Shown: in pieces, positions 8,205-16,891 of the stretch
How positions within the stretch are numbered: position 1 is the first letter of the stretch
Layout: each line of letters opens with the position of its first letter
NCBI GenBank assembly: GCA_034430595.1
Contig: DAOUEL010000090.1
Coordinates: forward strand, 46,019 to 110,018
Direction: 5' to 3'
Length of the DNA stretch: 64,000 nt
Source: E44-bin32 sp034430595
GTDB taxonomy: Bacteria > Chloroflexota > Anaerolineae > Anaerolineales > E44-bin32
The notes under the pieces: generated by a model
The model's database searches: none
Seen by the model: only the letters and a program-made list of their open reading frames with translations
What the model was told of the DNA's origin: nothing
Made by a program: the position numbers and the translations under genes

Positions 8205-10679
8205 ATGAGTGATGGATCTCGTTTTTTCATCGGCCGCAATTATGATCTCAAGACGGGGAAGCTGGGCTCGGACGATGTCACCTATGATCCCAACGATCTG
8301 ACGACACATGGGGTTGTGGTTGGGATGACTGGCTCTGGCAAGACCGGTCTGTGCGTCGATATTCTCGAAGAAGCGGCGCTGCAGGGATTGCCAGCATTGA
8401 TCGTCGATCCGAAGGGCGATATCGCCAATCTGCTGCTGCATTTTCCAAACCTGGCGCCGGCTGATTTTCAACCCTGGGTCGATCCGGATGAAGCTCGTCG
8501 CTCCGAGGTCAGCGTTGAGACGCTGGCTGAAAAGACCGCCGCTACCTGGCGCGAGGGCCTGGCGCGCTGGAATATCGACGGCGAAAAAATCAGGCAGGTT
8601 TGTGATGCCGTCGAATATGCCGTCTTTACACCTGGCTCGGACGCTGGAATTCCCGTCAGCATTCTCGCCTCCCTGAAGGCACCCGGGATCGCGTGGGATG
8701 AGAATCGCGAGCTGCTGCGTGAGAAGATCGCCAGCACGGTGACGGCGCTGCTCGGATTAGTGGGTATCGAGGCTGATCCGGTGCGTTCACGCGAACATAT
8801 CTTGCTGGCTAACCTTTTCGAGACCGGTTGGAAGGCCGGGCAGGATATGGAGCTGATGGAGCTGATCCGCCAGATCCAATCACCCCCGATGGAACGGTTG
8901 GGTGCGTTCGAACTTGAGAAGTTCTACCCCGAGGATGATCGCTTTGAATTGGCCATGCAGCTCAACAACTTGCTGGCCTCGCCGACATTCGAAGCATGGG
9001 TTGAGGGCGTGCCGCTCGATATTGAGCGCTTACTATGGACCGAAAATGGCAAGCCACGCCACAGCGTGTTCTATCTTGCTCATCTGCCCGAGAGCGAGCG
9101 GATGTTCTTCGTCACGCTACTCATGACGGCCGTTGAAAGCTGGATGCGAGGCCAATCCGGAACAGCGTCACTGCGGGCGCTGATCTACATCGATGAGGTT
9201 CTCGGTTACTTGCCGCCGGTCGCCAACCCGCCGTCCAAACCACCGCTGCTGCGGTTGTTGAAGCAGGCGCGTGCCTTTGGTATCGGATTGCTGCTGACAA
9301 CGCAGAATCCGGTCGACCTCGACTACAAAGGCCTGGGTAACGCTGGCACGTGGTTCATCGGAAAGCTGCAGACTGAGCAGGATAAGGCGCGCTTATTGGA
9401 TGGGCTCGAATCGGCCGAGAGTGGCGCCGGGTTAAAACGGGCGGAGATAGATCGTTTGATCTCAGCGCTGGACAAGCGCGTTTTCCTGCTGCATAACGTG
9501 CACGAAAAAGCCCCGCTGGTCTTTCATACCCGCTGGGCGATGGCCTATTTGCGAGGACCGATCACGCGCGATCAAATCCGGCCTTTGAATGATCTCGTAT
9601 CCGCCGAAGTGGGGGCAGGAACGATGGCCGGAGGACTGGCTAAGGCAGCGGATGGGGCTCGTGCACGCTCTGAATCGACGGCCAGCGCCACGCACCCATC
9701 TGTCCCCCAGGGCATCCCGGAATATTTCCTTCCAACTAACCTGACGACCTCCGAAGCTTTGAAGGCAGCCGATCGCAGTGTGGAAGATGCGGAGGTGGGT
9801 AGGCCGCTCTACCGGCCGGTCCTGCTCGCGCAGGCCGCCGTTCGCTACCTCGACCGGAAGTCCGGCATCGACCAAGTGGAGTACCCGGCGGCCATGGTTG
9901 AGGAAGCAGACCGGGCTGGCGTTGTACGCTGGGAGGACTGGGTCTGCCCGAATGTCAGTGTGGATGAGCTCGATCAAGCTCCAGCAGCTGAAGCGCTCTT
10001 CGGCGATCTTAATGCACCGCTCAATGAATCCACCCAACTGCGATCCCTCGAAGCCGATTTCAAGGATTTCATCTACCACAGCCAGGGCCTCAAACTCTTT
10101 ACCAATAAAACACTCGAGATTCTGGCTGCGCCCCGTACGACCGAAGGAGAATTCAGGCAGCAGCTCAGTGAAGCTGCCAGCAAGGCGCGTGATGAGGAGA
10201 TCGATTCTTTAAAAGACAAATACGAGACCAAGATCGATCGCGTGCAGGAGCGTCTGACGAAAGAAGAGCGGGAGCTGTCGGAGGATGAATCCGAGCTGTC
10301 GGCACGGAAGATGGAGGAGTTGGCGACTCACGCTGAGAACATCCTGGGCTTATTTGGCGGTTCACGCAGCAGCCGCAGAGTTTCCTCGTCGCTCACCAAG
10401 CGGCGCATGACTTCCAAAGCCAAGGCTAACGTCGAGGAATCCCATCAGGTGATTGCGGACCTGCAGAAGGAATTGGGAGAGATGGAGGCAGAACTGCGGG
10501 CTGAGATCGAGGAGATCAAGGCCCGTTGGGCGGAGGTCGCGAGCGAAGTGGAGGAGACCGTTATCACACCTTATAAGAAGGACATCCGGGTTGAATTATT
10601 TGGCGTTGCCTGGAAGCCTTTCTGGCAGATTCAGGTGGGAGAGGAACACTTCGAGCTTCCCGCCTTCGAGCCGCGCTGA
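8205..10679 (+). CDS. HerA/FtsK-like ATPase with C-terminal coiled coil
   Basis: This 824-residue P-loop protein has Walker A GMTGSGKT (40-47), an IVDPKGD strand, and Walker B IYIDEV with Asp330-Glu331. A sensor-like region LLTTQNPVDLDYKG follows, typical of the HerA/VirB4/FtsK class. Members are usually hexameric ATPases that move DNA or remodel protein complexes. The C-terminal third (about residues 640-790) is rich in Glu, Lys and Arg with long helical repeats (ERLTKEERELSEDESELSARK), suggesting a coiled coil. A clear GGAGGAAAGC precedes ATG 8205. It lies 24 bases after the PLD-like gene and is probably cotranscribed with it. No role is established for this particular family. Confidence 0.8.
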   Translation: MSDGSRFFIGRNYDLKTGKLGSDDVTYDPNDLTTHGVVVGMTGSGKTGLCVDILEEAALQGLPALIVDPKGDIANLLLHFPNLAPADFQPWVDPDEARRSEVSVETLAEKTAATWREGLARWNIDGEKIRQVCDAVEYAVFTPGSDAGIPVSILASLKAPGIAWDENRELLREKIASTVTALLGLVGIEADPVRSREHILLANLFETGWKAGQDMELMELIRQIQSPPMERLGAFELEKFYPEDDRFELAMQLNNLLASPTFEAWVEGVPLDIERLLWTENGKPRHSVFYLAHLPESERMFFVTLLMTAVESWMRGQSGTASLRALIYIDEVLGYLPPVANPPSKPPLLRLLKQARAFGIGLLLTTQNPVDLDYKGLGNAGTWFIGKLQTEQDKARLLDGLESAESGAGLKRAEIDRLISALDKRVFLLHNVHEKAPLVFHTRWAMAYLRGPITRDQIRPLNDLVSAEVGAGTMAGGLAKAADGARARSESTASATHPSVPQGIPEYFLPTNLTTSEALKAADRSVEDAEVGRPLYRPVLLAQAAVRYLDRKSGIDQVEYPAAMVEEADRAGVVRWEDWVCPNVSVDELDQAPAAEALFGDLNAPLNESTQLRSLEADFKDFIYHSQGLKLFTNKTLEILAAPRTTEGEFRQQLSEAASKARDEEIDSLKDKYETKIDRVQERLTKEERELSEDESELSARKMEELATHAENILGLFGGSRSSRRVSSSLTKRRMTSKAKANVEESHQVIADLQKELGEMEAELRAEIEEIKARWAEVASEVEETVITPYKKDIRVELFGVAWKPFWQIQVGEEHFELPAFEPR

Positions 10680-10760
10680 CCTTGATTCCGCTGCTGCCCG
10701 TTTGCGTTCCCAATCGAGCAGTACATGGGGATCCGAAGAGACTCGACTATCGTCAAAACC

Positions 10761-10789
10761 GTAGGGGCACAGCGCCGCTGTGCCCCTAC
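10761..10789. repeat. Perfect 29-base palindrome, REP-like
   Basis: GTAGGGGCACAGCG and its exact complement flank a single central C, giving 14-base arms. It lies between convergent genes. There is no T-run on either side, so it is not a simple intrinsic terminator. The GTAGGGGC...GCCCCTAC ends recall dispersed palindromic repeats known in some bacterial genomes. I found no second copy in this window. Confidence 0.7.
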
Positions 10790-10879
10790 GCGATGTCAGA
10801 CCTGTGAATTCAGTGCCTGGGCGCACCAATCTTCCCTGATCACGAATAAAAAGGCGACCCCTGTCTTATCCGGATACGA

Positions 10880-10930
10880 AATATTCCCTCCGACCTGCAT
10901 CTGCGACTAGATGCTGTTGGGGGGAATATT
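10880..10930. repeat. Long, nearly fully paired hairpin between convergent genes
   Basis: AATATTCCC (10880-10888) pairs with GGGAATATT (10922-10930). Pairing continues inward with two wobbles through CCGAC/GTTGG, and after a small internal loop GCATCT (10897-10902) pairs with AGATGC (10909-10914) around GCGACT. That is about 21 base pairs in 51 bases. It sits 12 bases from the 3' end of the MFS gene. No T-run follows on either strand. Confidence 0.65.
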
Positions 10931-10941
10931 CGTCGGCATTC

Positions 10942-12252
10942 TCAGGTCAAATCGATTTGGTGCCGGCGCAGCCAGAAAGTCCAGAGTAACCCGGGCAGCA
11001 GGGTGAACGCCCCTAATAAGCCCAGCAGCCACCCGAGCGACAGCCCGGAGCCGTCCATTGCCCAGCCACCCGCGGCAGCGCCGATAGCGCTAGCCAACGT
11101 GAAGAGCGCAAATTCGGTTGAAAAAACCCGCCCGCGCACCTTGTCCGGCGCAAGCTGGAACAGCAGCTGTGTTGAAAACACCCAGTTGATGCCGCCGCCG
11201 AACGTTCGCAGCACGTTGCCCAGCAGGACGAGGGCGAAGCTTCCCAGCGGCGCACTCATCAGTAGGCCGGCACCGGTGATTGCATAACCCACCGCGATCG
11301 CGATCGCCAGCGGGCGTTTCCGGTCGCCGGTAAGCCGCCGGGCGAGTACCGGACCGAGACCGGTACCTATTCCGGCCGCAGTGTAGAGCAGTCCCAGGCT
11401 GATGCCGCCACCTTCGCCCAGCACGAAGATCTTTTCCGCAATCCTGACCTGGATAACCTGGTAGGCGCCGTTCGACATCAGGCTGATCGCAGCTTTATGC
11501 AGGGCGACCAGCATGATCACCGGGTTGGCGCCCAGATAGCGCAGGCCGTCGATGTACTCGCCCAGGATTTGACCGGGCCTTAGATCAGCTTGCCCCTCTC
11601 CGGGGATGTGTTGATATATGACGCGGCTGATGAACAATGCCGAGAGCAGGAAGGAGAGGCTGTCGATGACAAAGGCAGGCTTAAATCCCCAGCCGCCCGC
11701 GACCAGGCCTCCCAGGGCCGCGCCCAGTGCAAGCATGACGGACCAGGTGACCGACGTGAGTGTATTGGCTGCTCCCAGTTCCGCGCGCGAAACGAGGTCG
11801 GGCAGGATGGCGTTGCGGGTGGGGAAGAATATGCCTGTGATGGCGAGTTGAACTGCGGTCAGCAGGTACAGCAGCCACACATCACCAGCGGTCCGAACCA
11901 GCAGAAAACCAAGCACAACCAGCGCGCGCGATAGGTCACTGAGTATCAGGATGTACTTGCGGTTGTAGCGATCGGCAAGCACACCTCCAATTGGACTGAT
12001 CAAGAAGGGCGCCAGCATGCGGATGACGAACAGTCCCCCGATGGCAAGACCCGATCCAGTTAGCTGACCAACGAGGGCGGCGGAGGCGATCAGATTGAAC
12101 CAGTCTCCGAGCAAGCTGATGATCTGGCCGAACCACAGGTTGCGGAATCTGTGGTTGCTTCGTGTCAGTTGGAGATACCCAACAGCTGGCGGGGTTGAGC
12201 GCGAATCTTCCGTCACACCTGGCTCTCTTGCAGGGGGTGGTGTTTGCGACAA
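10942..12252 (-). CDS. MFS transporter (EntS/MFS_3-like exporter)
   Basis: This is a protein of up to 436 residues with about twelve transmembrane segments. The MFS signature loop is present between TM2 and TM3 (GGVLADRYNRKYILILSD), and the architecture matches the MFS_3 group that includes enterobactin exporter EntS and macrolide exporters. The substrate is unknown. Upstream, cydC ends 78 bases away on the same strand, so it may be read from the cyd transcript. The apparent start at 12252 is TTG with a weak ribosome site; a GTG at codon 13 preceded by GAGAG is an alternative. A small palindrome TTGGA-N5-TCCAA lies at 12276-12290, just upstream. Confidence 0.85.
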   Translation of the reverse strand: MSQTPPPAREPGVTEDSRSTPPAVGYLQLTRSNHRFRNLWFGQIISLLGDWFNLIASAALVGQLTGSGLAIGGLFVIRMLAPFLISPIGGVLADRYNRKYILILSDLSRALVVLGFLLVRTAGDVWLLYLLTAVQLAITGIFFPTRNAILPDLVSRAELGAANTLTSVTWSVMLALGAALGGLVAGGWGFKPAFVIDSLSFLLSALFISRVIYQHIPGEGQADLRPGQILGEYIDGLRYLGANPVIMLVALHKAAISLMSNGAYQVIQVRIAEKIFVLGEGGGISLGLLYTAAGIGTGLGPVLARRLTGDRKRPLAIAIAVGYAITGAGLLMSAPLGSFALVLLGNVLRTFGGGINWVFSTQLLFQLAPDKVRGRVFSTEFALFTLASAIGAAAGGWAMDGSGLSLGWLLGLLGAFTLLPGLLWTFWLRRHQIDLT

Positions 12253-12330
12253 ATCCGGCTTTACCTTTCGTATCGTTGGATTGTGTCCAATTGTACGCTA
12301 TCGTGGAGCAGTCCTATCCTGGCTTTTAAT

Positions 12331-14073
12331 CTACATCTCTTCAACCGCCAGCTCATGAACCTGGACAGCGTACGAAGCCGCGTACCAGCCGCTGGCCTGA
12401 AGCAGATCCTGATGCGTACCGCTGGAGGTCATCCGGCCTCCCTCAAGCACGATGAAATGATCAAGATATTCAAATCCCAGCAGGCGATGGGTTGCAATCA
12501 AGGTCGTTCGTGAGGCAATCATCTCTCGCACTACCCCCATCAATGCGCTTCTCGTTGGCAGGTCAAGATGGGCATCGAACTCATCCAGGATCAGGATCGG
12601 TGCCTCACGCAGTATTGCCCGTGCGATTGCAACCCGCTGCCTCTCACCTCCACTCAGCTTCAGCCCACGTTCGCCGACACTGGTTTCCAACCCCATCGGA
12701 AGCGTGGCAATAAATTCCGTGAGCTGAGCCCGGTCCAGCGCGCGCTGCAGTTCGCTCTCGGTGGCATGCGGCCTGGCAAGCAGCAGATTTTCCCGCAGAG
12801 TACCGGAGAATAAGTCAGTAGATTGCGAGATAACCGCCATGCAGGCGCGAACTCCTGCCGGGTCGAGCGAACGCAGATCAATCCCACCGAGCTTGATCGT
12901 GCCCTCCGAGTAGGGCCAGAGCCGCGTGATGAGTTGGATCAGCGTGGATTTGCCTGCGCCGCTCGGACCAACCAGCCCGAGCGAACTTCCCATCGGCAGT
13001 TTGAAGCTGATCCGTGAGAGTACCGATGGCTCGTTCTGCCGGTACCTGAAGCTCACGTTTGACAACTCAAGGTCAACCCGGTCAGGCAGTGGTTGCGGCG
13101 AGGGCGGCGATTGAACTGGGATCGGGCGATCGGTCAGTTCAAACAAGCGCTGAGCCGCCGCCAGCTGGCTCTCGAGACGCCGGGATGTTTCAGGCAGGGG
13201 GGAAATCGCTTCAAAGATCCCGATTGCAGCAAGCAGCAGCACCGGCAGCATATATCCCGGGAGCGATCCGCTATGGATGCGCGGTGCCAGTGTAAGAATG
13301 ATGGCGACGACGGTAAGATCCATCAGCAGGGCTGGCAGTGCGCTGGCGAGGCCGCGCTGATTGGCGTCATGCGTTTGCTGGGTGGCAAGTGCCTGCTCCA
13401 GTGCAGCCAGGTCAGCCTGCTGTTGATCGGTCCCACCTGCCAGGAGTAGATCAGGCAGCCCCTGGATCGTGTCCAACTCCAGGATATGAATCCGTGAACG
13501 AAGTGAAACCAATTTCCGTCCTCCCGGGCGACCAAGTGCAAAGGTAATAGTGGGAAAGAGCAAACCTCCAAGCAGGAAGAAACCTGCCAATTCCCACCCT
13601 AGATGAGCATCAAACTGAGCCAGGAATAGTGCGCCCAAGGATGCGCTGCCGAGAGCTACTCCAATCGGGGCTAAGCCGCGCACGAAAAAGTCATCCAGGG
13701 CCTCGATGTCTCCTATGATACGCGCCAGCAAGTCGCCAGAATGGATGCCTGTCAAACCAGCCGGGGCCAGCGGTTCGAGCCGCTCGTAGAACCACAGGCG
13801 CAGCCGTGTGAGCAACCGAAACGCAGCCGAATGGGTCGTCAGGCGCTCGAGGTAGCGCAGACCGCCGCGCGCCAGGCCGAACGCTCGTACGGCGACAATC
13901 GCAACCTGTAATTCAGCAATCGAAGGTTGCAGCGCTGCGCGGGCGATCAAATACGCCGAGGTAGAGAGCAGGCCTACTCCGGCAGCTACGGTTGCGATTC
14001 CTAGCAGAACAGAAAGCAGCATTCGACCGCTGTAGGGCAGGCTGAGATAGAGCAGCTGGCGGAAGGTCTTCAC
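12331..14073 (-). CDS. cydC: Thiol reductant ABC exporter subunit CydC
   Basis: This is one half of the heterodimeric CydDC ABC exporter, which exports glutathione and/or cysteine and is required for assembly of cytochrome bd. The 580-residue protein has an N-terminal six-helix exporter domain and a C-terminal ATPase with Walker A GPSGAGKST, signature LSGGERQRVA and Walker B ILILDEFD. The start is GTG, overlapping the cydD stop (GTGA), so the two subunits are translationally coupled. The cydA-cydB-cydD-cydC order and strand support the assignment over a generic multidrug half-transporter. CydC rather than CydD is inferred from gene order and length. Confidence 0.88.
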   Translation of the reverse strand: MKTFRQLLYLSLPYSGRMLLSVLLGIATVAAGVGLLSTSAYLIARAALQPSIAELQVAIVAVRAFGLARGGLRYLERLTTHSAAFRLLTRLRLWFYERLEPLAPAGLTGIHSGDLLARIIGDIEALDDFFVRGLAPIGVALGSASLGALFLAQFDAHLGWELAGFFLLGGLLFPTITFALGRPGGRKLVSLRSRIHILELDTIQGLPDLLLAGGTDQQQADLAALEQALATQQTHDANQRGLASALPALLMDLTVVAIILTLAPRIHSGSLPGYMLPVLLLAAIGIFEAISPLPETSRRLESQLAAAQRLFELTDRPIPVQSPPSPQPLPDRVDLELSNVSFRYRQNEPSVLSRISFKLPMGSSLGLVGPSGAGKSTLIQLITRLWPYSEGTIKLGGIDLRSLDPAGVRACMAVISQSTDLFSGTLRENLLLARPHATESELQRALDRAQLTEFIATLPMGLETSVGERGLKLSGGERQRVAIARAILREAPILILDEFDAHLDLPTRSALMGVVREMIASRTTLIATHRLLGFEYLDHFIVLEGGRMTSSGTHQDLLQASGWYAASYAVQVHELAVEEM

Positions 14074-15797
14074 GGGCTGCTCCCATTAGAGCCCATGATG
14101 CGTGCGTAAGGCCCATCAACCGCCTGCAGCGAGGCATGGGTGCCGATCTGCACGATGCGACCGGCATTCATCACCATCACCCTCTCCGCCAGCCGGGCAG
14201 CCGCAAGACGGTGGGTGATGATGAGAGTCGTCCGGCCGGCCATCAGGCGCCGTAGATTCGTGAGCAGCGACTGCTCCAGCAGCGGATCGAGCCTGGCCGT
14301 AGCTTCATCAAGAATCAAGAGCGGGGCATCTTTAAGGAAAGCTCTGGCGAGCGCAACACGCTGCGCCTGGCCAGCGCTCAAGCGCGACCCCCTCTCACCC
14401 AGCGGTGTGTCATATCCGTCAGGCAGGGTAAGCAGGTCTTGATGCAGGCCTGCCGCCCGTGCGGCCTGTTGAACCTGTTCGAAGGATGCCTCAGGCCGTC
14501 CAAGCCGGATATTCTCAAGTGCGCTGCCCGAAAAGAGATGCGGAATTTGCGGCACCCAGGCAATCTGTTCACGCCAAAGATCAGGGTCCAGCTCGCCCAG
14601 GAGCTGGCCATCCACGTGGATGGATCCGGCCATGGGTTCAATGAAGCGCAGCAGCAGTTTCGTCAAAGTGGTTTTTCCACAGCCGCTGGGACCGAGGACC
14701 ACCAGATTCTCGCCAACCTGCAGGTTGAATTGAATTCCATTGAGCGCTTCCTCGCTCCGTTCGGGGTAGCTGAAGCAGACGCCTTCAAAGGTTATCCCAC
14801 GCGAAAACGCAGGAGGAACCTGATACGCCCGGACCTGGCGCGGCGGGACGGCTTCGATCAGGTCGTAGATTCGCCGGGAGGCTTCGTAGCCAGACATACC
14901 GGCATGGAAACGCGCGCCGAGCATACGGAGGGGTGAGTAGAACTCCGGGGCGAGCAGCAAAATGAAGAGTGCCGCCTCAAAACCAAGCCCTCCTTGGAGC
15001 AGCCGCAATCCGATCTCAACCGCTAAGATGGCCGTTCCAAGCATCGCAACCCATTCCAGAATCAGCGCCGAGAGGAATGTCACCCGCAGAACATCCATAG
15101 TGGAACGCCGGAATCCTTCTCCGGCAGTGGCGATCCGCTCGCGCTGCAACCGGGCTTGACCGAGCAGTTTTAGCGTCGAAAGGCCTTGAAGCGTGTCGAG
15201 CAAAATGGCGCTAAGTTGGCCAAGGGAGCGCCACCTGCGGCGTGTCAAACGCTCACCCATATCGCCGATCAAGATCATAAAAAGGGGAATCAGCGGTGTG
15301 GTTAACAACAGCACCAGTGCTGAGATCAGGTCGATCGGGGCCAGGATGACGAGCATCAGCAGTGGAATGACCGCAGCCAATACGATCTGCGGCAGGTACC
15401 CGCCGATATATGTATCCAATGCTTCGATGCCTGCTGTCAGCGAGTTCAGGAGTTCACCGCTGCGCTGATCCGAGACCCACTGCGGACCGAATCGTATGAG
15501 CGTTGATGTGAGCTGGGCTCGCAATACGCCCTTGACCTCACTCGCGGCAGCCTGGGCCCGGTTGGAGCGAGCGATGTGGACCGGGACTCGCAGCAAGGCT
15601 AGGGCAGTCCAGCAGAAGAGTGTTGGGAGGATCGCAGGCGTTGAGAGTCCGCCGAGGTAGATTCCCGTGACCATTCGGCTTAACAGGAGTGCCAGCAGGA
15701 TCGTGATCAGCGCCCCAACCAAACCCAGCCCGATTGTCAGGATGAGATTCGGCACGGCTGGCCGGACCGACCCTGACAATCGGCGTTCAATTCTCAA
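14070..15797 (-). CDS. cydD: Thiol reductant ABC exporter subunit CydD
   Basis: This is the partner of CydC. It is 575 residues, with a membrane domain followed by an ATPase carrying Walker A GPSGCGKTT, signature LSAGQAQRVA and Walker B LLILDEATARLD. The signature has Ala in place of the usual second Gly (LSAGQ), which is common in CydD. The transmembrane region includes the conserved loop DQRSGELLNSLT. The start appears to be TTG at 15797 with a weak ribosome site, 56 bases after the cydB stop. The gene overlaps cydC by four bases. Confidence 0.88.
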   Translation of the reverse strand: MRIERRLSGSVRPAVPNLILTIGLGLVGALITILLALLLSRMVTGIYLGGLSTPAILPTLFCWTALALLRVPVHIARSNRAQAAASEVKGVLRAQLTSTLIRFGPQWVSDQRSGELLNSLTAGIEALDTYIGGYLPQIVLAAVIPLLMLVILAPIDLISALVLLLTTPLIPLFMILIGDMGERLTRRRWRSLGQLSAILLDTLQGLSTLKLLGQARLQRERIATAGEGFRRSTMDVLRVTFLSALILEWVAMLGTAILAVEIGLRLLQGGLGFEAALFILLLAPEFYSPLRMLGARFHAGMSGYEASRRIYDLIEAVPPRQVRAYQVPPAFSRGITFEGVCFSYPERSEEALNGIQFNLQVGENLVVLGPSGCGKTTLTKLLLRFIEPMAGSIHVDGQLLGELDPDLWREQIAWVPQIPHLFSGSALENIRLGRPEASFEQVQQAARAAGLHQDLLTLPDGYDTPLGERGSRLSAGQAQRVALARAFLKDAPLLILDEATARLDPLLEQSLLTNLRRLMAGRTTLIITHRLAAARLAERVMVMNAGRIVQIGTHASLQAVDGPYARIMGSNGSSP

Positions 15798-15853
15798 AGC
15801 TGGACCTGCACGGTAATCAGCCGTCTAGTATGACAGGAGATCGCACCCGGCAT

Positions 15854-16867
15854 TTAATACTCCAGGGTGGACTCGTGTGAGATGCGGCCTCGAAAAACAT
15901 AATACGACCAGCCCTGGTATGCCAGGACCAGGGGGAGAAAAATCAATGCAACGATCGACATCGTTCGCAAGGTGTAAGCGTATGATGCCGCGCTGTAGAT
16001 TGTCAGGCTCCAATCCGGATTGAGGCTTGATATTAACACTCGCGGGTAAAGCCCGCGGAAGATGGTCAGTGCGGAGAAGACAATGCACACGCCCGTCATG
16101 ATGAAAGCCCAACTGCCCTGGCGTTGACGAATAAACCAGCCTGCGCTGAGCATGGCAGCACCGGCGCTGAGCGGGATCACACCGGGGTTAAGGCCGAGTC
16201 TTTCGTACATGTCGGATACGAAGTATCCGCCGCCAACCGCGAACATACCAACCACCAACGCAACCGGCCATAGCCGCCAGGCGGAGTTAAATGCACGCGT
16301 GCGAAGCGGCTCATCAAGCTTCAATGCGAGAAATAACGCTCCGTGAAGCGCAAAGATGACAAGCGAAGCGAGACCGGAGATGAGCGCATGCGGATTGAGA
16401 AGATTCCAGACCCCGCCTGTGTAGACCATCGAGGCATTGATTGGCAGCCCCTGCATCAAGTTGCTCATGGCCACACCCCAGAGCAAGGCCGGGATGGCGC
16501 TGCCGGCGCAAAGCATCCAATCCCAGGTTCGCCGCCAGCGGGGGTCTTCGACTTTGCTGCGGAATTCAAAGGCCACTCCCCGCAGGATCAACGCCAGCAG
16601 CATGATCACGAGCGGAATATATAGCGCACTGAACATGGTGGCGTACCAGTCAGGAAAGGCGGCGAACATCGCACCGCCCGCCGTGATTAACCAGACCTCG
16701 TTCCCGTCCCAGAAAGGGCCGATGGTATTGATCACCATGCGGCGTTCCTTATCATTCCGAGCCAGGAAGGGAAGCAGGATACCGACCCCGTAGTCAAATC
16801 CTTCCAGGAAGAAGAAGCCGATAAACAAGATATTGATCAGAATAAACCACAGGTTATTGAGGTCCAT
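15854..16867 (-). CDS. cydB: Cytochrome bd oxidase subunit II
   Basis: CydB is the second core subunit of the high-affinity bd quinol oxidase, an inner-membrane complex that reduces oxygen to water without proton pumping. The 337-residue sequence starts with the family hallmark region FLEGFDYGVGILLPFL and GPFWDGNEVWLITAGGAMFAAFP, and has about eight to nine transmembrane helices. The gene lies 24 bases after cydA on the same strand, and its ATG follows GGAGGG (complement). The length is slightly shorter than E. coli CydB but normal for other phyla. Confidence 0.93.
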   Translation of the reverse strand: MDLNNLWFILINILFIGFFFLEGFDYGVGILLPFLARNDKERRMVINTIGPFWDGNEVWLITAGGAMFAAFPDWYATMFSALYIPLVIMLLALILRGVAFEFRSKVEDPRWRRTWDWMLCAGSAIPALLWGVAMSNLMQGLPINASMVYTGGVWNLLNPHALISGLASLVIFALHGALFLALKLDEPLRTRAFNSAWRLWPVALVVGMFAVGGGYFVSDMYERLGLNPGVIPLSAGAAMLSAGWFIRQRQGSWAFIMTGVCIVFSALTIFRGLYPRVLISSLNPDWSLTIYSAASYAYTLRTMSIVALIFLPLVLAYQGWSYYVFRGRISHESTLEY

Positions 16868-16891
16868 GATGTCCCTCCAGGGTGTGGCCGT

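Noticed and set aside
7095..10679. PLD-HerA pair as an antiphage defence system
   Set aside because: The PLD protein has a signal anchor and two extracytoplasmic HKD motifs, and no other defence genes are near. I keep it only as a low-interest neighbour pair.
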